Origin: Puniceicoccaceae bacterium
GTDB lineage: Bacteria; Verrucomicrobiota; Verrucomicrobiia; Opitutales; Coraliomargaritaceae
Direction: 5' to 3'
DNA: 64,000 nucleotides
NCBI GenBank assembly: GCA_002729725.1
Contig: PBYS01000060.1
Coordinates: 1 to 64,000, forward strand
Position numbers and translations under genes: made by a program. Position 1 is the first letter of the stretch; each line of letters begins with the position of its first letter. Below are positions 44,588-53,728 of the stretch, one piece after another. The notes under the pieces were generated by a model. It was not told the origin of the DNA and did not search any database. It worked only from the letters and a program-made list of their open reading frames with translations.

Positions 44588-44757
44588 GTGAGTGAAACAA
44601 ACCAAAAGGGACCAGGTAGGGACCAAGTAGAGGGACCAAGTAGCAACCGAGTAAAAGGACCAACCCACCAAGTAACCCCTCAAGTAACCTCCCAAGTAGC
44701 CCGACTCAAAAATACCGCCTGACCGCCAAAGGCCAGGAACTTTTAAAAACACTCTAA
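44588..44757 (+). pseudogene. Winged-helix/AlbA-type regulator, 3' remnant
   Basis: A GTG-started frame reads GPGRDQVEGPSSNRVKGP followed by THQVTPQVTSQVARL, the Val/Gln/Pro-rich linker found near the end of AlbA_2 (ATP-binding, 'RecG-like') regulators. A one-base shift near 44705 switches to a frame reading YRLTAKGQELLKTL, a wing-like end, whose TAA overlaps the helicase ATG. The N-terminal AlbA_2 domain is missing. The DNA shows repeated CCAAGTA units, which reflect the repetitive peptide. Confidence 0.5.
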
Positions 44758-46209
44758 TGCCCAACCTCATTGAAGTTAATTACGGCCAGACCGGCCAAAG
44801 CACGAACACCGACGCGCTCGGCATGCGCGAAATGCAGGCGAAAGTCTATGCGCAGCGCGATGCGCAGTATTTGTTGCTCAAGGCACCACCCGCTTCGGGT
44901 AAGTCGCGCGCACTCATGTTTCTGGCGTTGGACAGGATGCACCAGCAAGGGATAGCGAAAACCATCGTTGCCGTGCCGGAACGCTCGATCGCGGCCTCCT
45001 TTGCACCGACGCGGCTGTCGGCTTATGGCTTTCCCTACGACTGGGAACTGAATCCGCGCTATGACCTATGCTCCAGTGGCGGTGAATCCAGTAAACGGCA
45101 GCAGTTTAAAGACTTCCTAGCTAGTGACGAAAAGGTGTTGCTCTGCACCCATGCCACTCTGCGCTTCGCCTTTGCGGAAATCGAGAGCGCTGCCCTTGAT
45201 AATGTGCTGTTGGCAATTGACGAATTTCACCATGTTTCGGCGGATTCTGAGAATCAACTCGGCGAAGTTTTGCGCGATGTGATTGCCCATACAGAGGCTC
45301 ACATCGTGGCGATGACGGGCTCCTACTTCCGCGGTGATAGCGTGCTGGTCTTGTCTCCCGAAGACGAAGCATTGTTTCGCCATGTGACTTACAACTACTA
45401 CGAGCAACTCAACGGTTACGAACACCTGAAGTCGCTCGGCATCGGGTATCATTTTTATCAGGGCAAATACATGTCCGCCATTTCGGAGGTGCTGGATACG
45501 GACAAGAAAACGATCCTACACATTCCCAGCCCGAATGCGGGTGAATCGACCAAAGACAAATATGGCGCAGGAAGGCTTCGATTGGCCCTTTTGTGAGCAT
45601 GCACTCACAGTCGGCTACCGAGGCTCCTTGACGCAAGTGATTCAAATTATCGGGCGTTGCACGCGGGATAGTCCCAACAAGACGCATGCTCAATTCACAA
45701 ATCTGATCGCGCAACCGGATGCGAAGGACGATGAAGTCACTTTCGCGGTGAATAATATGCTGAAGGCGATCACCTGTTCTTTACTGATGGAGCAAGTCCT
45801 CGCTCCAAATTTCAAATTCAAAACCCGCGTGTCCGACGACGAAACAAATGCGCCGGGTGAATTGAAAATTCGCGGATTGAAAGAGCCGAGTTCCAAGCGT
45901 GTGCAGGACATTACTGAATCGGACCTCAATGATCTAAAAGCGACGATTTTACAGGATAAATCCATGCAAAAAGCGATGCCCGGAGGCGTGGATCCCGAGG
46001 TGATCAATCAGATTCTCATCCCGAAAATCATTCAAACCAAGTATCCCGATCTCGATGAACGCGAAGCGGAAGAACTGCGACAGCATGTGGTGGTCGACTC
46101 CGTCATGGCGGGTGCGGTGATGGAAGATAGCGGCGACCGTCGAATCATCAAAATGGGCAGCAAGTTTATCAATATTGATGAGCTGAGCATCGACTTGATT
46201 GATTCATAA
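44757..46209 (+). pseudogene. DEAD-type helicase/ATPase, internal deletion and lost C-terminus
   Basis: The first frame (44757-45596) carries Walker A KAPPASGKSRA (K49), a motif Ia-like IVAVPERSIAASF, Walker B LLAIDEFHHVS and motif III VAMTGSYFRGD. It then breaks. The second frame (from 45562) starts AQEGFDWPFCEHALTVGYRG and has motif VI VIQIIGRCTRDSPNKTHAQF. Between them about 100 residues of the second RecA domain, which should lie after SPNAGESTKDKYG, are missing, with a frameshift. The C-terminus stops at LSIDLIDS, where an IS66 remnant begins. This probably was a superfamily 2 helicase of a defence-type operon. Confidence 0.8.
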
Positions 46210-46954
46210 ATCATCATCAGCCACTGCTCGGCCACATGGCGTATCTACCCGCCCATGGTCTTACGGCTGATAAAGACGCCGAAGCGCATCTTGAAGGATT
46301 GCTCCTGCCGGTGCAGCGGCATGTGCTCCAGATACTTGGCCAGGATTACGTGGACCAGGAGCCTCACCGAGGCCAGTCCGCCTAGAAGCACACGCGGTGG
46401 GCGTGGTGCAGTCAGTGGGGCTGCGGCACGGTCTGCTTTGTCCACATAACGGGGAAACACCTGTTGGATCTTGATAAATCTGGCCGGTTCCAGATCGATA
46501 ATCTCGGTGACTTCCGGCTCACCGATCTCGCGGTAGCGGTCCGGGTCGGCCATCACTTCATCGGGGATGATCCGCTCGGTGCGCTCTTCGATATCATCGG
46601 GCAAACTGAAGCGCTTGACCCGCTCCTCTGGCTCCTGCTCGCCGCTGGAGACTGCGGCGACCAACTGATCGATCGCTTCGTCTTCACGCTCACCGCTTTG
46701 GGCATGCAAACTTGTCAACTGCGCCTCAGCCAGTCCCAGTTGGATCTCCAGTTGAGCGTGATCGACCTTCTCGCCGCGGCCGGTGCCAAAGAGCTTTTGC
46801 CGCAAGGCGCCGATCAACTTGGTCAGCCGTAAGATCTCACGGCTATTGCGCTCATCGCGGCGCAGCAACTGCTTGCGTTCTCGCTCCCATGCCGCGCGCT
46901 CGGCCAGAAACTGTTCGACTGTTACTTCACTGCTAATCTAATAGACGTTAACAC
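46203..46954 (-). pseudogene. IS66 transposase (TnpC), 5' part only with internal stop
   Basis: The frame runs from about 46954 (SSEVTVEQFLAERAAWERER) through LIGALRQKLFGTGRGEKVD, the IS66 coiled-coil and zinc-finger region ARFIKIQQVFPRYVDK, to KMRFGVFISRKTMGG. There an in-frame TAG (46245-46247) stands where family members have Trp; reading through gives IRHVAEQWLMMIYES. Beyond about 46203 the sequence is the end of the helicase on the other strand. So the catalytic DDE domain is lost. The zinc finger has no full set of Cys, another sign of decay or of a variant. Confidence 0.82.
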
Positions 46955-46986
46955 GGGACTGAGGAAGTACAAGCGCAATTGAGAGC

Positions 46987-47286
46987 TTATTCGTAAATTT
47001 TTGGCTTTTTGCCTTCGCATAGATCCTCGGCGGCTCTGGCGCTCAACACTGAAGTGCCCCGACTGCGCTCGATCCAGCGGTAATGGCCTTGCTTCAAGCG
47101 CCGCGACCCCATCCAGAGTCCCGAGCGATCCAGACGCACGCACTTCATCAAACTGCGACTGCGGTTACTAAATAAATACCAAGTCCCCGGCTCCGGATCG
47201 TCCACCAAAGCCACCAAGCCAGAGGCACCTTTGCGTAAATCGACCACACCATGAAACAGAACTACCTTTGATTGATTGAATTGCAT
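46987..47286 (-). CDS. tnpB: IS66-family accessory protein TnpB
   Basis: The 99-residue protein is the IS66 Orf2/TnpB accessory protein: DLRKGASGLVALV, the WYLFSNRSRSLMKC motif, and VRLDRSGLWMGSRRLKQG. The frame is intact. It precedes the TnpC remnant by 32 nt on the same strand. No TnpA gene is visible upstream, so the element is incomplete. Confidence 0.9.
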   Translation of the reverse strand: MQFNQSKVVLFHGVVDLRKGASGLVALVDDPEPGTWYLFSNRSRSLMKCVRLDRSGLWMGSRRLKQGHYRWIERSRGTSVLSARAAEDLCEGKKPKIYE

Positions 47287-47333
47287 CCGGGGATACTAAA
47301 ACAGAAATCAACTCATGCATAGGTGGGGGAAGA

Positions 47334-47549
47334 ATTACCGGTTACAAACTAGAGCTAATACTACACAAGTTTTTTGGACACGCATGCCTGGAAGTGGACG
47401 TCTTTGATAATAAGGGGAAACGACATACCCCACGCGAATGGTTTATTGCTCCACTCCCTGTTATCGAAGAAGCGATCCGCCTGATAATGACGGGAGAGAT
47501 CGTAAATTTTAAATATTCACATGAAAATCGACTGATTGTGACGCGCTAA
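47334..47549 (+). pseudogene. GIY-YIG nuclease (MUG113/T5orf172 type), C-terminal remnant
   Basis: 71 codons from 47334 read TGYKLELILHKFFGHACLEV, then KGKRHTPREWFIAPL, PVIEEAIRLIMTGEIVNF, and end NRLIVTR. This matches the end of the GIY-YIG domain family with MUG113-type tails (H-x-F-F-G-x-A-x-L ... H-T-P-R-E-W-F). The GIY-YIG motif itself lies before the break and is gone. The IS66 remnant separates it from the helicase, which in related operons lies directly upstream. Confidence 0.75.
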
Positions 47550-47584
47550 GGTTCTGCGAAAGCTGAATCTAGAATATTTAGATA

Positions 47585-50092
47585 CTACACCCTGCGCAGC
47601 ACAATACCGAGCAGTAATAAGAACATTGCACTGAGCACAAAGACTGGCGTGGCCGACTGAAGCGCGGATGCTGACACTAGCTGATCGCGGATCGTTGCTG
47701 GGGTGAACGCTGGCACTTGTTGTAATTCCGGCGCGGGCTTCGCTCCGAGTCGATACTCGGCTGGATACGAACGCTGCCAGCGCAGCACTTGACTGCGGCC
47801 CAATGTGAGGTCGCGAATGTTTAATACCAAGCGATCCAGTCCTGCCAGCGACAGTTCGCCTGCATACTGCCCAAGTCCGCTTTGTGTTAACTCCAGCACA
47901 TGCGTCTGTCCGCGCTCATCCAGTGCCTCGGCACGCCATGATAATTGATTGACTGGCCGCATGCCCGGGTCTTGCCGTAAGACCTGCACTTGCATGCGCT
48001 CCCCTTGCACGGAGGACTGGACGGACATGCCTGCACCGGACTCTTTCTTTAAAATCCCGCGGATTACTTGCGCCCAAAACTTCGATCCGCTGGGCCAAGA
48101 GAGCCATTCACTGCCCCAACGATCCGTCAGGTCCGAGGTATAAGCCAGTCCCGTGCCCAGCCCAAAACGTGATACTGCGAGTAAGGGATCTCCAGTTTCG
48201 GCCACCAGTAAGACCTGTGCGGTCGGGGTCGGTCGTGTCATGACATAGCCCAGAACCATTGGTAATTGACTGCGCTCGTAGCCGCTCAAAATTGGATGCT
48301 CACCGGCTTGCACGCTGGCGTAGAGGTCTTCTTTGATTGCAGACTTCGACGCTTGCATGGTCTCTTTGGTGAAAATCGTCGGCACGGAATTGGGATCATT
48401 GGTCTCGTAGTAACGCCCTTTTCCTATCTGTGCGATGGCTTGCATCAGCTCGCGCGCGGCGCCTTGCCCGAGCGCTACCGTCGAAATCGTGACACCGCGA
48501 TTGGCCATCTCCTGCGCCATCGCCTCATATTGCCCGCCCCCGGTTTGACCATCCGACAAGATAATCATGTGTTTGATACGGGTGGAAGCACGATCCAGCA
48601 TATCTTGGCCCAGTTGCATGCCTGGCTGTAAATTGGTGCCACCTCCTGCTTGCAAGGAATCAATCGAGCTGGCGACGAGCATCTGATTGGAGGCCGAAGT
48701 CATTTCACAAATGACCACCGCCTGACTATCAAATCCGATCACTGCGATCTGATCATTTCCGTTTAAGAGTTCCGCCGCCGCTTTAGCAGCCTGACGAGCC
48801 AGTGCAATGGGCACTCCGCTCATCGAGCCCGACTTATCAATCACCAGCACCATCGCCAACGACGGTTTTTGCTTTTCCTTTTCAAAACGTGAGCTGAGCG
48901 GCAAAACCTCTTCCACCGCGCTGCGATAATAGCCACCCAGCCCGAAGGAGTTCTCAGAACCAAACATCGCGAGCCCGCCACCAAACTCTGTGACGTAACG
49001 TTTTAAATAGTCCATTTGCAAAGGTCTGAGATCAGTCGCCGCCACGTCTGCCAAAATGATCGCGTCAAAGGCGAGCATGCCTTCCATGGTATCCGGTAAA
49101 CCGCGCGCCCCGCGCACATCAAGTTCGATCCCCTGCTGCTTCATCGCTCGGTCAAAGGAGCGCATCTGCCGGGGATCTTCGTGAATGACCAACACATGAG
49201 GCTCCCCTTTGACTTCCACCGTGGTCGCGATTTGATTATTGATGAGAAAGTGATCCGCCTCTGGCACCAGTTCCGCAGTCCAGCGACTGGCACCAGAGCT
49301 GAGCATTTCAATATCCACAGCGACCTCCAACAAGTCATTGGCAGGCAATTGCACGGCTTGCTCCAGATGGACCACCCCTTGATGCAGTATCCTCAAGCGC
49401 GAAGGCATGGCAGTATTCGCTCGCATCGCCACACGCATCCGCACCACCTCACCTTTAAAGGCGAACGGAGTGGCTGGCGTGAAACTCAACAAGGCCGCCT
49501 CACTCGCCTGCAAGGATTGCAAATTACGAAAGCGCACATCAATCGATTCCTCCGCAAGCTGTGACAGGGCATCCGCGAGATTCCCACCATTGACCTGAGC
49601 ATCTGAAAATACGACGACGCGGCGTGCCTTGCCGGACGGGAAACTCAAGCGCGAGGCCAGCAAGGCGTCACCCAAGCGACTCGCAGAGCGAAACTCTGCA
49701 TCGCTCGTGCCCTGCTCGCTCGCCACGACAAAGGCCTCGATTGACTCGTCTGTGGCTGCCCGTAAGCCATTGCCAAAGAGAAAGAGCGAGTAACTGTCTC
49801 CCGCGCCTAAGGCCTGAATCGCAGCCTGCGTTTCCGCCAAGGCCGTGCGTAGCTCGGTCGCTTCAATCGACTCCGAGGCATCCAGTAAAAAGACCACATG
49901 CAAGCGCTCGCTTTCGCTGCTCCAATAAGGCCGACAGAGCGCGAACAAGAGCAATAACACGGCCAACATGCGGCAGCCCGCCGACGCCCACTTCAGCCCG
50001 CGCGGTCGGTCCACTAAAGAAGTCTTCACCGCGACACCAAGCACGATCAGTAGCAGTGCGCCCAACAATGGTTTGTATGATAAAAATTCCAT
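47585..50092 (-). CDS. Membrane protein with two VWA domains and an amidotransferase-like domain
   Basis: The protein has 835 residues from the ATG at 50092. Two N-terminal membrane segments (about 8-22 and 38-53) are followed by a first VWA domain with D71, S73 and S75 (DASES) up to about 195, a beta-rich part, a class I glutamine-amidotransferase-like domain (300-400; ADVAATDLRPLQ, FGGGLAMFGSENSFG) without a catalytic Cys that I can see, and a second VWA domain with D419, S421 and S423 (DKSGS) and LSDGQTGGG. A C-terminal membrane segment ends FLLLLGIVLRRV. It is the last gene of the operon, 8 nt after the BatA-like gene. Probably binds partners through Mg-dependent VWA sites in the periplasm. 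Confidence 0.85.
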   Translation of the reverse strand: MEFLSYKPLLGALLLIVLGVAVKTSLVDRPRGLKWASAGCRMLAVLLLLFALCRPYWSSESERLHVVFLLDASESIEATELRTALAETQAAIQALGAGDSYSLFLFGNGLRAATDESIEAFVVASEQGTSDAEFRSASRLGDALLASRLSFPSGKARRVVVFSDAQVNGGNLADALSQLAEESIDVRFRNLQSLQASEAALLSFTPATPFAFKGEVVRMRVAMRANTAMPSRLRILHQGVVHLEQAVQLPANDLLEVAVDIEMLSSGASRWTAELVPEADHFLINNQIATTVEVKGEPHVLVIHEDPRQMRSFDRAMKQQGIELDVRGARGLPDTMEGMLAFDAIILADVAATDLRPLQMDYLKRYVTEFGGGLAMFGSENSFGLGGYYRSAVEEVLPLSSRFEKEKQKPSLAMVLVIDKSGSMSGVPIALARQAAKAAAELLNGNDQIAVIGFDSQAVVICEMTSASNQMLVASSIDSLQAGGGTNLQPGMQLGQDMLDRASTRIKHMIILSDGQTGGGQYEAMAQEMANRGVTISTVALGQGAARELMQAIAQIGKGRYYETNDPNSVPTIFTKETMQASKSAIKEDLYASVQAGEHPILSGYERSQLPMVLGYVMTRPTPTAQVLLVAETGDPLLAVSRFGLGTGLAYTSDLTDRWGSEWLSWPSGSKFWAQVIRGILKKESGAGMSVQSSVQGERMQVQVLRQDPGMRPVNQLSWRAEALDERGQTHVLELTQSGLGQYAGELSLAGLDRLVLNIRDLTLGRSQVLRWQRSYPAEYRLGAKPAPELQQVPAFTPATIRDQLVSASALQSATPVFVLSAMFLLLLGIVLRRV

Positions 50093-50100
50093 AGCCGCGT

Positions 50101-51870
50101 CTAGCCGACAAGCCTCCGGTGATAGAGTAATGATTCCACCACGAGTAAGAAAATCGCGGCGATCAATAGCCAATGTGCCAAGGACACGCTGCCCGTTCGT
50201 GGCTGGACTTCGGTGCGGGGTGCTGCGGTCAAACTCGATTCTTCCGCATTCAGCAGTCCAACTCCAAACTCCCAAGCCAATGAGTCTGTATTCAAATGAT
50301 AAGTACCGGCAGCGGGCAGCCGCATGCTCTGTCCACCGGTCACGATACTCGTGCGATCGTGTGGCGCAGACATCGTCCAGGACGTCGTGGGCGTGCCTGG
50401 CGCCTCAACGTTGCGACCAGTCGTGTAGACCGGAGCAATCGCAGCCTCACGGCCAGACAGATGCAGGGCCGCCGCATGCACCATCACTGGAAACCATGGG
50501 GATAGGAAAAAGTTGCCAGCATTTGGGTCTAAGTTCACGACCAAGGCGCTGCGCTGTGCACGCGTGATTTTATAAATCAGCGGCGTGCCATCGTCGGCGG
50601 CCACTAGCACCACCGCGCCGGGCGCAGGCACGAGTTCGCGGGCACCGGCAAAGCGCAAGGCAGGCACATCCAAATGCGCAAGAAAATGATGGCTGGGCGT
50701 AAGTATTTCCGCTAGCTCCACCGCAATCGGCTCTCCCACTGATTCCCAAAAGGGCGAACTGCCGGTGGGGTTGAAGATCAATGTTGTGGGCGCATCGCTG
50801 CTGCCCTGCCCTTCGACTAATTGTAGCGATGCATTGGTTGTCTCTGAGAGCTGAAGCACACCGCCGGCTTGCGCAAACGCACGCACACAATTCTCGTAAA
50901 ACCAGGGGTGCTCACTCTCAATACGGACCGTGATCGGGCGTCGCGGGTTGAGGCCCAACGTGATCGTATCATCCAAGGCCAAGGCATCACTATGCAGCAA
51001 AGACATCTGCCACATTCCAGGCCTGACCCCGGCGAGCTCAAATACAGTTTCAAAGCTAGCATCCGCCGCGATCGTCAAGGGCAAGAGCTTCGCCACCACG
51101 CCGGTCTCCAGATGGCGTAGTTCTAAATCAACCGACAGTTCGGACGCGGCACGATTGAGCACACGCAGATAAAAAGTCGCCGCATCCGAACGCCCTGGCT
51201 GCCACTGCACATCTGCGGCAACGATCCCGGCATTGCTAACAGGCTCCAGCTCCAACACGCAGTATTCCAGTCCTGCGGGCAATGTCGCTCGACTCGACGG
51301 ATGATCGGTAATGAACAGAATTCGGTAGGACGCATCCTCGGCCAATAAATCGGCAAGCAACTGCACCGCCGACTCACTGAGCGGCATATCACTCGCTTGA
51401 ATCGCGGCCACTGCATCCAGCAATTCACGTGGGTAGCGACTTAAATGCGAATGAAAGTGCAAGCCGTCGCTGATCGAAGCCACTGCGGCCTGACGCTGAC
51501 CATCCAAGTTTCGAATCCAACGCTCCGCTTCCGCTTGCGCCAACTCCATCCGAGTGCCGTGCCCCGTCTGCGCCTGCATCGAGGCAGAGGCATCCACCAC
51601 AATGATCAAATCGCGGGAATCGTCTGTTTCAATGACCGGCTCTGCCATCGCAAAGGCTAACAGTGCCAGCACCAGCAACATCAACAACAAGGACCACAGG
51701 TCGCGCAGTCGCTTGAACAACGCGCGACTGCTGTTTTGCTGATAGATCTGTTCCCACAAAAAGAAAGCATTGGTCGCCTGCCGACGTGGGCGCACTTTTA
51801 AGAAGTACAAGGCCGCCATGATCGGCAACGCGATCAGCGAGAGTAACCACCATGGACTCAGTAGACTCAT
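50101..51870 (-). CDS. BatA-like VWA membrane protein
   Basis: A 589-residue protein with a BatA N-terminus (LSPWWLLSLIALPIMAALYFLK), a second membrane segment (58-77), and a VWA domain with the metal site D93, S95, S97 (VVDASASMQA). A long beta-rich part follows, then a C-terminal membrane segment (HWLLIAAIFLLVVESLLYH). It overlaps the DUF58 gene by 4 nt (ATGA). In the classic Bat operon such proteins act with MoxR and DUF58 proteins; here the domain order and size fit the Planctomycetes/Verrucomicrobia type. Confidence 0.88.
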   Translation of the reverse strand: MSLLSPWWLLSLIALPIMAALYFLKVRPRRQATNAFFLWEQIYQQNSSRALFKRLRDLWSLLLMLLVLALLAFAMAEPVIETDDSRDLIIVVDASASMQAQTGHGTRMELAQAEAERWIRNLDGQRQAAVASISDGLHFHSHLSRYPRELLDAVAAIQASDMPLSESAVQLLADLLAEDASYRILFITDHPSSRATLPAGLEYCVLELEPVSNAGIVAADVQWQPGRSDAATFYLRVLNRAASELSVDLELRHLETGVVAKLLPLTIAADASFETVFELAGVRPGMWQMSLLHSDALALDDTITLGLNPRRPITVRIESEHPWFYENCVRAFAQAGGVLQLSETTNASLQLVEGQGSSDAPTTLIFNPTGSSPFWESVGEPIAVELAEILTPSHHFLAHLDVPALRFAGARELVPAPGAVVLVAADDGTPLIYKITRAQRSALVVNLDPNAGNFFLSPWFPVMVHAAALHLSGREAAIAPVYTTGRNVEAPGTPTTSWTMSAPHDRTSIVTGGQSMRLPAAGTYHLNTDSLAWEFGVGLLNAEESSLTAAPRTEVQPRTGSVSLAHWLLIAAIFLLVVESLLYHRRLVG

Positions 51871-52742
51871 CGCACCAGCCCTCCGCGGCGTAGAATATCT
51901 TGAATCACTGAATCAAAGCTATAATCGGACGTCACCGAAGCCAGACCGATCCCACGTTTCGCACACTCGATACGTAAGCCATCATTCCACGCCTGCATGG
52001 CTGCTTCGTATGCGCTCGCTTCCTTGGGGCTGACAGTCACACGCATGCGTGCACCGCTCTCGACACACTCCAGATCGACATCGCCTTTCAAGTCGCATTT
52101 CAAATCAGCGGGATCATGTAATTGCAGGCAAAACACGTCATGCCCATGCCAGTTCAAGAACTTAAGCCCATCGGCATAGCCGCCTGGATATAGGAAATCG
52201 GAGAGCACGATCACCATGCCACGCCGATGGCGACGCGCCTGAAAATTGCGACAACAGGCAGTGAAGTCAGAAGCCTCAGCACAGGTTTTAGTGCTATCGA
52301 GTGTCTGTAAAAACGGTAACACCTTCGAACGCCCACGACTCGGTTCCAAGATCGTGCTCAAGCGATCCGAGAGCCCATACACCGCTAAACGATCCAAGCA
52401 ATTCAAACCAATATAACCAAACGCCGCCGCGAGTTGACGCGCCATGTGAAACTTAGACTGCATCGAGTGGCTACAATCCAGTAAGACGTAGATCGTTGCA
52501 TCTTCTTCCAGTTCGAAAAGTTTCACGATCAACTCGTCCGAGCGCGCAAAGACGCCCCAATCAATCGAGCGATAATCATCCCCATTTTGATATTCCGCAT
52601 AATCGGCAAATGTAATGCCCGCCCCCTTGCGAGTCGATTTACGCTCGGCCTGCAGTGTGCCGCCCAAGACACGCCGCGCCAATAAGTAGAGCGTGTCCAA
52701 GCGCTGAATGAAGCGCTTATCTGTAAGCGATGCTTCGGACAT
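51867..52742 (-). CDS. DUF58 domain protein
   Basis: A 291-residue DUF58 protein, starting with the ATG at 52742 that overlaps the MoxR stop (TAATG). Diagnostic: FADYAEYQNGDDYRSIDWG (45-63) and a degenerate VWA metal site D89, S91, S93 (LLDCSHSM). DUF58 proteins sit with MoxR ATPases in nearly all bacteria, and probably are its substrate or adaptor. The long frame to 52856 runs into moxR and is not used. Confidence 0.92.
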   Translation of the reverse strand: MSEASLTDKRFIQRLDTLYLLARRVLGGTLQAERKSTRKGAGITFADYAEYQNGDDYRSIDWGVFARSDELIVKLFELEEDATIYVLLDCSHSMQSKFHMARQLAAAFGYIGLNCLDRLAVYGLSDRLSTILEPSRGRSKVLPFLQTLDSTKTCAEASDFTACCRNFQARRHRRGMVIVLSDFLYPGGYADGLKFLNWHGHDVFCLQLHDPADLKCDLKGDVDLECVESGARMRVTVSPKEASAYEAAMQAWNDGLRIECAKRGIGLASVTSDYSFDSVIQDILRRGGLVR

Positions 52743-53728
52743 TAGGCGCGCAAAGCTGAATCGATTGCGGCACGGATGACTTCGTCCATTGCGACGCCTT
52801 CCGCTTCTCCTTCGAAGGATAAAATCAAACGGTGCCGCATAGCCGGAATCGCGCACTTCTGGATATCTTCCTTCGCCACATGAAAGCGTCCGTCGAGCAA
52901 TGCATGAACGCGTGCAGCCGCCAGTATAGCTTGAGCGGCACGTGGCGATGCGCCATGCCTGACATAAGTGCGCACCTGCTCCGGAGAGCCCTCATGCCCT
53001 GGGTGAGTCGCGCGCACCACGCGCACTAAGAAGTGTTTCACATCCTCATCGATCGGAATGTCACGCAAGACCTGACCCATTTCAATGATGTCGTTGCCAT
53101 TGGCAACGGCTTGAATCTGGGGCTGTTCGTTGCCCCCAGTGCGATTCAATATTTCGATAAAGTCGTCATGGTCGGGCAGCTGCACATTGAGTTTAAAGAA
53201 AAAGCGATCGAGTTGCGCTTCAGGCAGCGGATAGGTGCCGTCGTTTTCAATTGGGTTCTGAGTCGCGAGCACAAAAAACGGATGCCCCAAACGATGGGTC
53301 GTATTGGCAACGGTCACCCGTTTTTCCTGCATCGTTTCCAGTAGGGATGACTGAGTCTTCGGAGTGGCACGGTTAATTTCATCGGCCAACAGAAGATTAC
53401 AAAACACCGGTCCTTGTTGAAATTGTAATTCCCGACGCCCATCCGCTTCGATCAACACTTGCGTGCCCACCACATCCGAAGGCAAGAGATCGGGGGTAAA
53501 CTGAATGCGTTTGAACTTGAGGTCCAAGGCTTGCGACAAGGTATTGACCAGCGCGGTCTTCCCCAGCCCGGGCACACCTTCAAGTAAGACATGCCCACCA
53601 CAACAGATCGCGATCAGCACGTTTTCAATAATATCATCTTGCCCGACGATGAACTTACTGACCTCGTCTTGTATACGCTTGAAGGTTTCGTTAAAGTGCT
53701 GTGCGGACGTTTCGATGGTGTGACTCAT
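52742..53728 (-). CDS. MoxR-family AAA+ ATPase
   Basis: A 328-residue AAA+ chaperone-like ATPase. Walker A is EGVPGLGKTAL (K57), Walker B LLADEINRA (D115, E116), with the typical PKTQSSLLETMQEKRVTV after it and sensor 1 in ATQNPIENDGTYPLPEAQLDRF. The C-terminal lid has GASPRAAQAIL. It presumably remodels or activates the VWA proteins coded just downstream. Its start overlaps the stop of the coiled-coil gene (ATGA), and its stop overlaps the DUF58 start. Confidence 0.95.
   Translation of the reverse strand: MSHTIETSAQHFNETFKRIQDEVSKFIVGQDDIIENVLIAICCGGHVLLEGVPGLGKTALVNTLSQALDLKFKRIQFTPDLLPSDVVGTQVLIEADGRRELQFQQGPVFCNLLLADEINRATPKTQSSLLETMQEKRVTVANTTHRLGHPFFVLATQNPIENDGTYPLPEAQLDRFFFKLNVQLPDHDDFIEILNRTGGNEQPQIQAVANGNDIIEMGQVLRDIPIDEDVKHFLVRVVRATHPGHEGSPEQVRTYVRHGASPRAAQAILAAARVHALLDGRFHVAKEDIQKCAIPAMRHRLILSFEGEAEGVAMDEVIRAAIDSALRA

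Noticed and set aside
44581-44710. CCAAGTA repeats looked like a small repeat array (CRISPR-like)
   Set aside because: Units are short, irregular and explained by a repetitive linker peptide; no spacers of constant length.
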